From assembly GCA_002007465.1 (NCBI GenBank), contig LNAC01000037.1, positions 352,290-416,289 of the forward strand: a stretch of DNA of 64,000 nucleotides, in the 5' to 3' direction. Of this stretch, positions 44,808-55,766 are shown piece after piece; positions within the stretch are counted from its first letter, which is position 1, and each line of letters starts with the position of its first letter. The DNA is from Ailurus styani. Taxonomy: Eukaryota; Chordata; Mammalia; Carnivora; Ailuridae. Under the pieces are notes generated by a model. It did no database searches. It worked only from the letters and a program-made list of their open reading frames with translations, and was not told the origin of the DNA. The position numbers and the translations under genes were made by a program.

Positions 44808-45087
44808 AGATTATTAATTTGAATTTTTTGTCAGAGAGTTAACTGGTCTTCATTTATTTAAAGTTAGTTACTAAAACTATTAGTTTCATTTTGTTGTGTT
44901 TTCCTGAAATTTTATGTCTCTTAAATCTTTGTATTGATGAATGCACATTTTAAAGTAGTAGGCACCTTTTGTAACCTTCATGGGCTGACATCTTCACGGG
45001 TAGACCTTCACCATGTAGGTTGGTCTGGAATTGTGGGAGGATCTGCTGGTGACATCCATGAATGGAAGGGGCCTTCCACTGTTGCTG

Positions 45088-46985
45088 GGTTTTCTATTCT
45101 GCTTCATTGATCTATGTGTCTGTTTTTTGTGCCAGTACCATACTGTCTTCAGGGCTATAGCTTTGTAATATAGCTTGAAATCCAGAATTATTATGCCTCC
45201 AGTTCTGTTTTTCTTTTTCAAAATCGCTTTGGCTATTCAGGGTCTTTTGTAATTCCATACAAATTTCAGACTTGTTGGTTCTAGCTCTGTGAAAAAGGCT
45301 GATGATACTTTGATAGGAATTGCATTAAATGTGTAGATTGTGTTGAGTGGAATAAACATTTTAACAATGTTCTTCTGATTCAAGAGCATGGAATGTTTTT
45401 CCATTTCATTTTATCTTCCTCGATGTATTTCATAAGTGTTCTATGGTTTTCAGAGTGCAGATCTTTTACCTCTTTGGTTTGGTTTATTCCCAGGCATTTG
45501 GTGTGTTTTGATGAAACTGTAAAAGGGATCAATACCTTAATTTATTTTCTGCTACACCATTATTGATATATAAAAATGCAACAGATTTCTGTACATTGAT
45601 TTTGTAACCCACAACTTTACTAAATTCGTGTATTAGTTCTAGCAATTTACTGGTGGAGTGTTTCAAAATCCCAGAGGGAAAAACAGTCACCAAACTCTTT
45701 GACATCAACCACAGCAAGTTCTACCTAGACATATCTCCAGAGGCAAGGGAAGATTTTTTTGAGATTTCAAAAGGAACTTTTGAGATTTCATGAAGATAAA
45801 AATCTGCACAGTAAAGGAAACAATCAACAAAACTAAAAGGAAACTTATGGAACGGAAGAAGATGTTTGCAGATGATATAGCAGATGAAGGGTTACTGTTC
45901 AAATATATGAAGAACTTATCAAATGCAACATCCAAAAACCAATTAATACAATTTAAAATGGGTAGAAAATATGAGTCGGTGTTTTTCCAAAGAAGACACA
46001 AAGATGGGTAACAGACACATGAAAATATGCTCAACATTACTCGAGAAATACAAATAAAAAATGCATTGAGATATCACCTCACATTATCAGAATGACTAAA
46101 ATTAACGACACAGGAAAGAACAGATGTTGACAAGGATGTGGAGAAAAGGGAAACCTCCTGCACAGTTAATGGGAATGAAAACCAGTGCAGCTACTCTGGA
46201 AAACAGTATGGAAGTTCCTTAAAAAGTTAAAAATAGAAAGACTTTCTGACCCAGCAATTACACTTCTGTATTTATCCAAAGGATACAGAAATACTGATTC
46301 AATGGGGGCACATGTGCCTCAATTTTTATAGCAGCATTTTCAACAATAGCCAAATTATGGAAAGAATCCAAATGTCTCTGAACTGATGAATGGACAAAGA
46401 AACAAAGAAGAAGTGGTATATGTATGTATATATATGTATATGTATATATAAACATATATATATACATATATACATACATATACATATATGTGTGTATGTA
46501 TATATATAATTAAAGTATATAAAGTATATAAATATATGTGAAGTTTTAAAGAAGAAGTGATATATACTATAATGTTATATTACTCAGTCATCAAAAAGAA
46601 TGAAATCTTGCCACTTACCATAATGTGGTTGGAGCTAGAGTGCATTATGCTATGTAAATTAAGTCAGTCAGAGAAAGACAAATGACATGATTTCACTCAT
46701 ATGTGGAATTTAAGAAACAACACAGATGAACATGGGGAAAGAAAAAAAAGGAGTAAGCAAACCATAAAAGACTCTTAATTATGGAGAATAAACTGAGAGT
46801 TGCTGGAAGGGGGTTGGGTGGGGGATGGCTGAATGTGGTGATGGGTATACAGAGGGCACTTGTTGTGATGAGCACTGGGTGTTATATGTAAGTAATGAAT
46901 CACTAAATTCTATTACTGGAACAAATATTACATTATATTTTAACTAACTAAAATTTAAATAAAAACAAAATATAAAAATAAAATA
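45088..46985 (+). mobile_element. 5'-inverted ('twin-primed') L1, 3' part sense
   Basis: 45088-45663 is ORF2 in antisense ('CTGGGTTTTCTATTCTG', 'TATGTGTCTGTTTTTTGTGCC', ending 'TCTAGCAATTTACTGGTGGAG'). At 45664 the text switches to sense ORF2, 'CAAAATCCCAGAGGGAAAAAC', and continues through the C-terminal region, 3'UTR and an A-rich tail (to about 46985). The inverted part covers ORF2 sequence lying just upstream of the sense part, with a short gap between them. That is the expected structure of twin priming during L1 insertion. No intact frame remains; the longest pieces are 73 codons sense (45790-46011) and 75 antisense (44994-45221). Confidence 0.85.
46413..46540. repeat. (TATG/TATA)n microsatellite
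   Basis: An alternating TATG/TATA/CATA tract inside the sense part of the twin-primed L1, where ORF2 normally has 'GTGGTATATATATACAATGG'. The normal TATATATATA has expanded to about 125 bases. Confidence 0.9.
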
Positions 46986-46989
46986 AAAT

Positions 46990-47805
46990 AAAAATAAAAA
47001 GACAACCTAATGAATGGGAGAAAATGTTTGCAAATGATATGTCTGATAAATAGTTAATATTCAAAATATGTAATGAGCCTTTTTTAAAGATTTTATTTAT
47101 TTTTTGGCACAAGAGAGAGATCAGATCACAAATAGGAAGAGAGGCAGACAGAGAGAGAGGAGGAAGCAGGCTCCCTGGTGAGCAGAGAGCCCGATGCGGG
47201 CCTCGATCCCAGGACCCTGAGATCATGTCCTGAGACGAAGGCAGAGGCTTTAACCCACTGAGCCACCCAGGCGCCCTATAATGAACTTATATGACTCAAA
47301 ACACACACACAAAACCCCAAAATCCAATTAAAAAATGGTCAGAGGACCTGAATAGTTACATTTTCAAAGGTATATAGATAGCCAAAAGACACATAAGATC
47401 CTCAACATCAGTAATCATCAAGGAAGTATACAGGAACCCTTCATATGTGTAATCTAAAAAAGAAAACAAATGAATAAGCCAGTAAAGAAAAAATCATCCT
47501 GTAAGTATAGAGAACAAACTGATGATTTCCACAGGTAAAGGGTTAAGGGGATGGGCAAAATGGCTAAAAGAATGTGAAATACAGGCTTCCATTTATGGAA
47601 TAAATAAAACATGGGAATAAGAAGTATACTATAGGAAATATAGTCAATGGTATTATAATAATATTGCATGGCTGCAGATTGTAGCTACTCTTGTGATGAG
47701 CATACAATAATGTGTAGAATTGTGGAACCACTATGCTGTATGCCTAACACTAATGTATCATTGTGTGTCATCTATGTTCCAGTAAAAGTGTTAATAAACT
47801 ATTCC
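46990..47805 (+). mobile_element. Old L1M 3' end, sense, interrupted by SINE
   Basis: Sense ORF2 C-terminal text ('GACAACCTAATGAATGGGAG', 'GTCTGATAAATAGTTAATAT', then after the SINE 'AAATGGTCAGAGGACCTG') is followed by an L1MA-like 3'UTR ('ACAAACTGATGATTTCCAC', 'TAGTCAATGGTATTATAATA', 'ATTGTGTGTCATCTATGTTCC'). It is degenerate. Its upstream part may have been displaced by the twin-primed insertion. Confidence 0.78.
47080..47276 (-). mobile_element. Young CAN-SINE, antisense
   Basis: Reverse-complement SINE with a near-canonical body (CCCGATGCGGGCCTCGATCC, CACTGAGCCACCCAGGCGCC). The target repeat is approximately TGTAATGAGCC (47069-47079) and TATAATGAACT (47277-47287). Confidence 0.93.
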
Positions 47806-48995
47806 CCTTTAAATGGTTAGTTGTGTTTTATGTGAATATTCTGGTAGTAAATTAATTATTTTTAAACATAAACATAGATAAGAGTAACCTAAATAGACAT
47901 CAACTAAATAGACTGTAGTATCTTGGAAGGGAGTGAGGAACTGAAAATGAATATTAGATAAAAATTGAAGAAATCTAAATAAACTACTTGCTTTATTTAA
48001 TAATAAAAAAGACACTGAAGGTAGTTGATATTAATATGAAAAAGATAGTAGTTCTTGAGAATATGTAAACTTACAGGAAATATACATTTAAAGTAAATTC
48101 CCAAATTACAAAAGAAAATGTCATTGTTTAGAATGGAAATGAAGGCTGAAAAACATTTTGTTGTGGTAGTAAAAGTAATGACGATAATAACTATTTATGT
48201 ATTATGTTATCAATATGACTGCTATATGTTTTTTTTTCACATCTAGGACAGTGCCCTTTACAAGGTAGATAATAAATATTTGTTAAATGAATGAATTAAT
48301 GATTGTGATCATTTATATGTAATACAAAAAGATAAAAAAAGAGCAAAAATAATATTTTTGACTGTCTTTTTAAGTAATGCAGGTTGATTGTACAGCTGGT
48401 TCATTTGACTGCTTAGGGATCAAACAGTAAGTTGAGAAAAAGGAAAACAGTAATTTCCACTGAAAAGCAATTGATTTGGTGACCCTGTCTATTCATGGGC
48501 TAGCTTGCTAAGTATTCAGTCTATGAAACTTAACACATAACTAATAAATGTCAAATGAGATCTTAACTTTAACTAGAAGGCTAAAAGGAAGCCCTCTTTT
48601 GTAAAATATGTATAGTATGATTCCATTTGTGAAAATTTAAGTATGCACATGGATGTGGTCGTATAAGCCAAGTAAAAGTTCTAAAGGTTATAATAGTTTC
48701 CCCTGGGGTATAGGACTATAATGAAGGTGAATGTTATTTGAATTTTATACCCTTCTAAAATGTGTGATTTTTTTTATCATTGGCATGACTTACATTGAAA
48801 TTTTCAATATTATTAAAAAATATGTGTGCCATAGGAGAGACTCCTTCAGTCTTCTTGTGAAATATGTAAGCTATACTGTGTTCTCCATAGACTTTATAGA
48901 AGCTACATCTTTGAATGAAGCTTTTGAACGTTATTTTTCTTTGCATCTCTGCTAAGTTGTTGAACTACCTAGAGGTTAGAGTTTCACTACATATC
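47806..48995. other. Intergenic, with an L2/MIR-like scrap
   Basis: AT-rich unique sequence. At about 48243-48302 the text 'CTAGGACAGTGCCCTTTACAAGGTAG...AATAAATATTTGTTAAATGAATGAATT' resembles the ancient L2/MIR 3' signature. No gene is recognised; the 74-codon frame near 48731 is AT-driven chance. Confidence 0.65.
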
Positions 48996-49008
48996 AAAAT
49001 TAGTACCT

Positions 49009-49201
49009 TGGGCGCCTGGGTGGCTCAGTGGGTTAAAGCCTCTGCTTTCGGCTCAGGTCATGATCTCAGGGTCCTGGGATCGAGGCCCACATCGGGCTCT
49101 CTGCTCAGCGGGGAGCCTGCTTCCTCCTCTCTCTCTGCTTGCCTCTCTGCCTCCTTGTGATCTCTCTCCCGCTGTGAAATAAATAAATAAAATCTTTAAA
49201 A
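49009..49201 (+). mobile_element. Young CAN-SINE, sense, perfect 13-bp target duplication
   Basis: Almost canonical: GGGCGCCTGGGTGGCTCAGT, GATCGAGGCCCACATCGGGC, CTCAGCGGGGAGCCTGCTTC, tail AATAAATAAATAAAATCTTT. The target repeat AAAATTAGTACCT lies at 48996-49008 and 49202-49214. A good reference for the youngest SINE subfamily in this window. Confidence 0.97.
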
Positions 49202-49395
49202 AAAATTAGTACCTAATGTACCTCAATTTTTTTTTTTACTTTATATCTCATTGAAGTTCTTCTTATAATACTTTACACATACACATGGTTAAAAAAATGA
49301 CTTTTCCATTTGAAAGTAAAAATCCAAACAAGGCAAAATCTTTTCCATATGAAAACTTTGCATGTAAACACAATGTATTTTTAAAGTACTTTTCT

Positions 49396-49597
49396 TTCTT
49401 TTCTTTTTTTTCAGATTTTTATTTTATTTATTTGACACAGAGGGAGAGATCACAAGTAGGCAGAGGAGAGGAGAGAGAGGAGAAAGCAGGCTCCCCCACT
49501 GAGCAGGGAGCCCGATGTGGGCCTCTATTCCAGGATCCTGAGATCATGACGTGAGCCAAAGGCAGAGGCTTTAACCCACTGAGCCACCCAGGCACTC
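49396..49597 (-). mobile_element. CAN-SINE, antisense, perfect 14-bp target duplication
   Basis: Reverse-complement SINE; TAAAGTACTTTTCT at 49382-49395 and 49598-49611 is perfect. It contains several private changes (GAGCCAAAGGCAGAGGC, CCACCCAGGCACTC). Confidence 0.95.
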
Positions 49598-49611
49598 TAA
49601 AGTACTTTTCT

Positions 49612-50140
49612 ATATTTGTGAAAGATGTTTCATGATAAGATTACCCAGATATATATGATAATACATTTTATTCAATTTTTGGACATGGAAGGGCCAGAAT
49701 TCTGTTAATATGCTTTTCAGGATTCCTGTGGAAATGGAAAAAAAAGTATTAACTTCTCATCAACGATGTTAGACATGATCTTACCTTTACAATTACTTCT
49801 TTCAAAAAATGTACAATTTGTTTTGTAAGGCCCCAGAACCCTAATCATTGTGGCAGAGAACCATTAAAAATTACTTATAATTTTATTTTTACACAAATGA
49901 GGTTATTGAGGAAGAAATATTTCAATGGAATTCTAATTCCTTCCCAATTGAGTTTCCTGCCTCCAGCCCCTTTTTTATTCCTCCACATGTGGCTTCATTT
50001 AAAACTACAGTGGGTTGTCTCTCCAAAATACAACTTGCGTACCCTTATAATGGGGGAACAAACTGCCCCATCTTCCCTGTGACTAAGGAGCTTCCTAGTA
50101 TATAGGGCTGTGTGTGCTAAAATCAGAATGGTCCCTGGCT
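49612..50140. other. Intergenic, no gene recognised
   Basis: Unique, moderately AT-rich sequence. 49900-50090 is slightly GC-richer ('CCTGCCTCCAGCCCC', 'TCTTCCCTGTGACTAAGGAG') and contains a 61-codon frame without known domains. Confidence 0.55.
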
Positions 50141-51239
50141 GACAGAGGAGAGGGAACATACCTCAAAATCATAAAAGTCATATATGAAAGAGTCACAGCT
50201 AATATCATCCTCAATGGGGAAAAACTGAGCCTTTCTTCTATGATCAGACACAAGAAAGTGATGGCCATGCTCTACACTGTTATATAACATAGTACAAGAA
50301 GTCTTAGCCTCAGACAAATACAAAAAGAAATAAAAGACATCAAAATCAACAAGGAAGAAGTCAAACCTTCACTATTTGCACACAACATGAAATTCCATGT
50401 ACAAAACCCAAAAGACTCCACAAAAAAATTTCTAGAACTGATACACAAATTCAGCAAAGTCACACAATGTACAGAAATCTGCCATATTTATATACACCAA
50501 TAATGAGAGAGCAGAAAGAGAAATCAAGGAATCAATCTCATTTACAATTGTACCAAATCTCATAAGGTACCTAAGAATAAACCTCACCAAATATGTAAAT
50601 GAACCACACTATGAAAACTACTGAGAACTTACAAAAGAAATTGAAGAGGACACAAAGATATGGGAAAGCATTTTATGCTCATGCATTGGAAAAACAAAAT
50701 ATTGTTAAACTGTTTTTACTACCCAAATGAATCTACACATTTAATGCAATACCCATGAAAATACCACAAGCATCATTCACAGAGCTAGAACCAATAATCC
50801 TAAAATTTGTATAGAATCAAAATAGACCCTGCCAAAGCAATCCTGAAAAAAAAAAGCAAAGCTGGAGTCATCAAACTATATGGACTTCAAGCTGTATTAC
50901 AAAGATTTAGTCATGAAGACAGTATGGTACTGACATAAAAAAGGACACAAAGATCAATGGAACAGAATAGAAAACCCAGAAATGGGCTCACGACTATATG
51001 GCCAACTATTCTTTGACAAAGAAAGGAAGAATATCCAATGGAAAAAATGGAAAGACTCTTCAACAAATGGTGTAGGGAAAACTGGAAAGCAACATGCAGC
51101 AGAATGAAACTGGACCACTTTCTTACAACCCATCCACAAAATAAATTCAAAACGGATAGAAGTCCTAAATATGAGACAGGAAACCATCAAAATCCTAGAG
51201 GAAAACACAGGCGACAACCTCTTTGACATTGGCTGTAAC
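50141..51239 (+). mobile_element. 5'-truncated L1 ORF2 fragment, sense
   Basis: It begins in the RT region ('AGAGGGAACATACCTCAAAATC', 'AATATCATCCTCAATGGGG') and runs to 'CAACCTCTTTGACATTGGC'. Where the FADD motif belongs the text reads CTATTTGCACACAACATGAA (50371-50390), so the active-site aspartates are lost. It is split by the antisense L1 at 51.24 kb and resumes briefly at 51626-51700 ('CTACTGGGATTCCCTCAAG', 'ACTGCACAGCA'). Confidence 0.82.
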
Positions 51240-51622
51240 TTTTTTCATTTTTTAGTTTTTCACATTGTGACTTTAGCTTTTTTTATTGTGTTATGTTAGT
51301 CACCATACAATACATCATTAGTTTTTGATGTAGTGTTCCAAGATTCATTGTTTATGTATAACATCCAGTTCTCCATGCAATATGTATTCTCCTTAATACC
51401 CACCCATCCCCCCAGTTTCACCCACCCTATCTCCTCTAAAACCTTCAGTTTGTTTCTTGGAGTCCACAGTCTCTCATGGTTAGTCTTCCCCTCCAATTCC
51501 CCCTCCTTCACTCTTCCTTCCCTTCTCCTAATCTCCTCCATGTTATTCCTTATGTTCCATAAGTAAGTGAAACCATATGATAATTGACTTTCTTTGATTG
51601 ACTTTTTTCACTCAGCATAATC
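51240..51622 (-). mobile_element. L1 3'UTR end, antisense, nested
   Basis: T-rich tail, then reverse-complement 3'UTR: 'TTATGTTAGTCACCATACAA', 'TAGTTTTTGATGTAGTGTTCC', 'CCAGTTCTCCATGCAATATG', ending at 'GACTTTTTTCACTCAGCATAA'. It is inserted in opposite orientation in the 50.1-kb L1, which lost a few tens of bases at the junction. Confidence 0.85.
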
Positions 51623-51702
51623 TGATAACAACAAAAGCAAAAGCAAAAAACAAACAAACAAAAAACTACTGGGATTCCCTCAAGATAAAAAAACTGCACA
51701 GC

Positions 51703-51893
51703 ACGGGCATCTCGGTGGCTCAGTGGGTAAAGCCCCTGCTTTCGGCTCAGGTCATGATCTCAGGGTCCTGGGATCGAGGCGCACATCGGGCTCCCTGCTC
51801 AGTGGGGATTCTGCTTCCTCCTCTCTCTGCCTGCCTCTCTGCCTAATTGTGATCTCTATCTGTCAAATAAATAAATAAAATCTTTAAAAAAAA
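51703..51893 (+). mobile_element. Young CAN-SINE, sense, tail abutting the young L1
   Basis: The head GGGCATCTCGGTGGCTCAGT is followed by GGTAAAGCCCCTGCTTTCGG, with the tail AATAAATAAATAAAATCTTT and an A-run. The A-run passes directly into the L1 at 51894. No target duplication was found: the left flank (ACTGCACAGCA) is not repeated after the SINE or after the L1. Confidence 0.92.
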
Positions 51894-51896
51894 AAT

Positions 51897-54323
51897 CTCC
51901 CAACAAACAAGAGCCCAGGGCTAGACGGCTTCCCAGGGGAATTCTACCAAATATTTAAGGAAGAATTAATACCTATTCTCCTGAAACTGTTCCAAAAAAT
52001 AGAATTGGAAAGAAAACTTCCAAACTCCTTTTATGAGGCCAGCATTACCTTGATCCCCTAACCAGGCAAAGACCCCATCAAGAAGAAGAATTACAGACCA
52101 ATATCTCTGATGAACATGGATGCAAAAATCCTCAACAAAATACTAGCCAATAGGATCGAACAGCGCATTCAAAGGATTATTCACCACGACCAAGTGGGAT
52201 TTATTCCTGGGATGCAAGGCTGGTTTAACATTCGCAAATCGATCAATGTGATACAAGACATTAATAAAAGAAAGAACAAGAACCATATGATCCTCTCAAT
52301 GGATGCTGAAAAAGCATTCAACAAAGTACAGCACCCTTTCTTAATCAAAACTCTTCATAGTGTAGGCATTGAGGGTACATACCTCAATATCATCAAAACC
52401 ATCTACGAAAAACCCACAGCGAATATCATTCTCAATGGAGAAAAACTGAGAGCTTTTCCCCTAAAGTCAGGAACACGGCAAGGCTGTCCTCTATCACCAC
52501 TGCTATTCAACATAGTACTAGAAGTCCTAGCCTCAGCAATCAGACAACAAAAAGAAATAAAAGGCATCCAAATCGGCAAGGAAGAGGTCAAACTCTCACT
52601 CTTTGCAGATGATATGATACTTTATGTGGAAAACCCAAAGGACTCCACTCCAAAACTGCTAGCACTCATACAGGAATTCAGTCAAGTGTCAGGATATAAA
52701 ATCAATGCACAGAAATCAGTTGCATTTCTATATACCAACAACAAAACAGAAGAAAGAGAAATTAAAGAGTCAATCCCATTTACAATTGCACCCAAAACCA
52801 TAAGATACCTAGGAATAAACCTAACCAAAGAGGCAAAGAATCTGTATTCAGAAAACTATAAAGTACTCATGAAAGAAATTGAGGAAGACACAAAGAAGTG
52901 GAAAAACATTCCATGCTCATGGATGGGTAGAATAAATATTGTGAAAATGTCTATGCTACCTAGAGCAATCTACACATTTAATGCAATCCCCATCAAAATA
53001 CCAGCAATTTATTTCAAAGAAATGGAACAAATAATCCTAAAATTTATATGGAACCAGAAAAGACCCCGAATAGCCAAAGGAATGTTGAAAAAAAAAAGCA
53101 AAGTTGGCGGCATCACAATTCCAGATTTCAAGCTCTATTACAAAGCCGTCATCATCAAGACAGTATGGTACTGGCACAAAAACAGACACATAGACCAGTG
53201 GAACAGAATAGAGAACCCAAAAATGGACCCTCAACTCTATGGTCAACTAATCTTCGACAAAGCAGGAAAGAATGTCCAGTGGGAAAAAGACAGTCTCTTC
53301 AACAAATGGTGTTGGGAAAACTGGTCAGCCACATGCAGAAAAATGAAACTGGATCATTTCCTGACACCACACACAAAAATAGACTCAAAATGGATAAAAG
53401 ACCTCAATGTGAGAAAGGAATCCATCAAAATCCTCGAGGAGAACACAGGCAGCAACCTCTTCGACCTCAACCGCAGCAACTTCTTCCTAGGAACCTCACC
53501 AAAGGCAAGGGAAGCAAGGGCAAAAATGAACTATTGGGACTTCATCAAGATTAAAAGCTTTTGCACAGCAAAGGAAACAGTCAACAAAACCAAAAGACAA
53601 CTGACAGAATGGGAGAAGATATTTGCAAATGACATATCAGATAAAGGGCTAGTATCCAAAATCTATAAAGAGCTTCTCAAACTCAACACCCATAAAACAA
53701 ATAACCCAGTCAAGAAATGGGCAGTAGACATGAACAGACATTTCTCCAAAGAAGACATCCAAATGGCCAACAGACACATGAGAAAGTGCTCAACATCACT
53801 CGGCATCAGAGAAATACAAATTAAAACCACAGCGAGATACCACCTTACACCAGTCAGAATGGCTAAAATCAACAAGTCAGGAAATGACAGATGTTGGCGA
53901 GGTTGCGGAGAAAGGGGAACCCTCCTACACTGTTGGTGGGAATGCAAACTGGTGCAGCCACTCTGGAAAACAGTATGGAGATTCCTCAAAAAGTTGAAAA
54001 TGGAGCTACCCTACGACCCAGCAATCGCACTACTGGGTATTTATCCTAAAGACACAAAGGTAGTGATCCTCAGGGGCACGTGCACCCGAATGTTTATAGC
54101 AGCAATGTCCACAATAGCCAAACTATGGAAAGAACCTAGATGTCCATCAACAGATGAATGGATAAAGAAGATGTGGTATATATATACAATGGAATATTAT
54201 GCAGCTATCAAAAGAAACGAAATCTTGCCATTCGCAACGACATGGATGGAACTGGAGGGTATTATGCTGAGCGAAATAAGTCAATCAGAGAAAGACAATT
54301 ATCATATGATCTCTCTGATATGA
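51897..54323 (+). pseudogene. L1 ORF2 remnant: reverse transcriptase and C-terminal domain, 737-codon open stretch
   Basis: The L1 ORF2 protein normally (about 1,275 aa) has endonuclease, reverse transcriptase and a cysteine-rich C-terminal region. This copy lacks the endonuclease. The frame enters at [18 protein letters not shown] and meets TAA at 52059-52061, where the family has Lys (AAA to TAA). It then stays open from the ATG at 52110 to TGA at 54321-54323. RT landmarks from that ATG are [20 protein letters not shown] near residue 10, [15 protein letters not shown] near residue 64, [14 protein letters not shown] near residue 119, and the catalytic F-A-D-D at residues 165-168 (52602-52613), intact. 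The C-terminal CX3CX7HX4C motif ([18 protein letters not shown], 53892-53945) is also intact. It cannot move by itself, having no promoter, ORF1 or endonuclease. Confidence 0.95.
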
Positions 54324-54642
54324 GGAACTTGAGGGGCAGGGTGGGGGGTTGTGGGGGGTAGGGAGGGAAAAATAATGAAACAAGATGGGATGGGGAAGGA
54401 GACAAACCATAAGAGACTTCTAATCTCATAAAACAAACTGAGGGTTACTGGGGGGTGGGAGGATAGGGATAGGGTGGATGGGTTATGGACATTGGGGAGG
54501 GTTTGTGCTTTGGTGAATGCTGTGAAAGATGTAAGCCTGATGATTCACAGACCTGTACCCCTTGGGCAAAGAATAAAAATAAATTTAAAATAAAAAAATA
54601 AAAAAAATAAAAAAAATAAAAAAAAATAAAATTAAAAAAAAG
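54324..54642 (+). promoter_or_regulatory. Young L1 3'UTR with G-rich tract and polyadenylation end
   Basis: The 3'UTR opens with a run of G blocks (54329-54371: GGGGCAGGG, TGGGGGG, TGGGGGG, AGGGAGGG), a possible G-quadruplex. A second cluster is at about 54449-54470. It ends CCTGTACCCCTTGGGCAAAG-AATAAAAATAAA; the AATAAA units serve as both signal and tail. L1 3'UTR G-rich tracts are a known family trait. Confidence 0.85.
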
Positions 54643-54800
54643 ATTTTGTGAATTTGGGATATTTTTCTAATTTTTTGACAGCGGTTTGGATGGCTCTGTA
54701 CTTCCCTCTACTGGCCACCTATGCAGTATCCTTTAAGTTCTGAACCAATGTGATTTCATTTTCTTTGGTTTGCATGAACTGTTTAAATTCCTATTTTTTT
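54643..54800. other. Short unique spacer
   Basis: 158 bases between two L1s ('GACAGCGGTTTGGATGGCTC', 'CCTCTACTGGCCACCTATGC'), not matching any L1 or SINE I recognise. Possibly the original target DNA. Confidence 0.5.
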
Positions 54801-55117
54801 AAAATTATGTTCAATTAGTTGACATATAATAAATCATTAGTTTTTGATGTAGTGTTCATCAATTCATTAGTTGTATTATAAGTTCCTCTTAATTTCCCAT
54901 TGACACGTTCATTCTTTAGCAAGATGCTTTTGAACCTCCAACGGTTTGCGTTCCTTCTAAATTTTGCCTTGTAGTTGAGTTCGTTTCAATGCATTGTGGT
55001 CTGAAAATATGCAGGAAATAATCTCAATCTTTTGGTATTGGTTGAGACCTGATTTGTGACACAATATGTGATCTATTCTGGAGAATTTTCCATGCACAGT
55101 CAAGAAGAATGAGTACT

Positions 55118-55312
55118 GGGTGCCTGGGTGTCTCAGTGGGTTAAAGCTTCTGCCTTTGGCTCAGGTCATGATCTCAGGGTCCTGAGATCGATGCCTGCAT
55201 GGGGCTCCCTGCTCAGCAGAGATCCTGCTTCCTCCTCTTTCTCTGCCTGCCTCTCAGCCTACTTGTGATCTCTCTCTCTTTGTCGAATAAATGAATAAAA
55301 TCTTTAAAAAAT
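55118..55312 (+). mobile_element. CAN-SINE, sense
   Basis: The head GGGTGCCTGGGTGTCTCAGT is followed by GGGTTAAAGCTTCTGCCTTT and GCTCAGCAGAGATCCTGCTT, with the tail AATAAATGAATAAAATCTTT. It splits the antisense endonuclease region. Flanks AAGAATGAGTA and ATAATGATAATT are only weakly similar, so the target repeat is uncertain. Confidence 0.92.
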
Positions 55313-55766
55313 AATGATAATTCTGTAATTTTAGGATGGAATATTCTGTTATATCTATGATGTCCATCTGGTCCAATGTGTCCTTCAAAGCTCTTGTTTC
55401 CTTTTTAATCTTCTGCTTAGATGATCTGTGTATCGCTGTGAGTCGAATGTTGAAGTTTTCTACTATTAATGTATTATTGTCAATATGTTTATTTACTTTG
55501 GTTATTAATTGGTTTATTTAATTGGCTGCTACCACACTGGAGGCACAGATATTTACAATTGTTTAACCTTCTTGTTGGAAAGATGCTTTAAGTATGATGT
55601 AGTGTCCCTCTGCATCTCTTACCACAGTCTTTGTTTTCAAATCTAATTTGTCTGGTATGAGATTTGTTATTCCAGCTTTCTTTTGAGGTCCATTGGCATC
55701 ATAAATGGTTTTCCATCCCTTTACTTTCAATCTCGAGGTGTCTTAAGGTTCAAAATGAGTCTCTTC

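Larger units (their letters stand above)
39508..45087 (-). mobile_element. Old L1M, antisense, long, hosting four SINEs and a younger L1
   Basis: Reverse-complement L1 landmarks run in order from the RT region ('TTTACTTCTTCCTTTACAATTTGG', 39.62 kb; 'ACCATCTGGCCTTGGTC', 40.68 kb) through the endonuclease region ('ATGTTTGGAAAAGATACTTTAG', 41.38 kb; 'TTTAATCCATTTACATTTAAT', 43.12 kb) to the pre-ORF2/ORF1 and 5' region (43.9-45.08 kb: 'AGCTTTCTGCCCTTTGTCAC', 'CTTCTGCTTAATCAAGTCTG'). No frame survives. The 5'-most 140 bases (44.95-45.09 kb) are only tentatively assigned. Confidence 0.78.
51894..54642 (+). mobile_element. Young 5'-truncated L1, sense (RT domain to poly(A))
   Basis: It starts inside ORF2 (TCTCCCAACAAACAAGAGCC), contains the rest of ORF2, a 3'UTR and a complex A-rich tail of AATAAA-type units (54575-54642). 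It is by far the best preserved L1 here, with one nonsense change and then an uninterrupted 737-codon frame. No target duplication was delimited, because both ends lie in A-rich DNA. Confidence 0.95.

Noticed and set aside
49009..49080. tRNA genes in the SINE heads
   Set aside because: The heads derive from tRNA-Lys and keep A/B-box-like strings, but the cloverleaf is degraded and each is joined to a SINE body and tail with target duplications.
52110..54323. A functional reverse-transcriptase gene or retron
   Set aside because: Motif order and text are those of L1 ORF2, with an L1 3'UTR and tail. It lacks endonuclease, ORF1 and promoter, and has an upstream in-frame stop.
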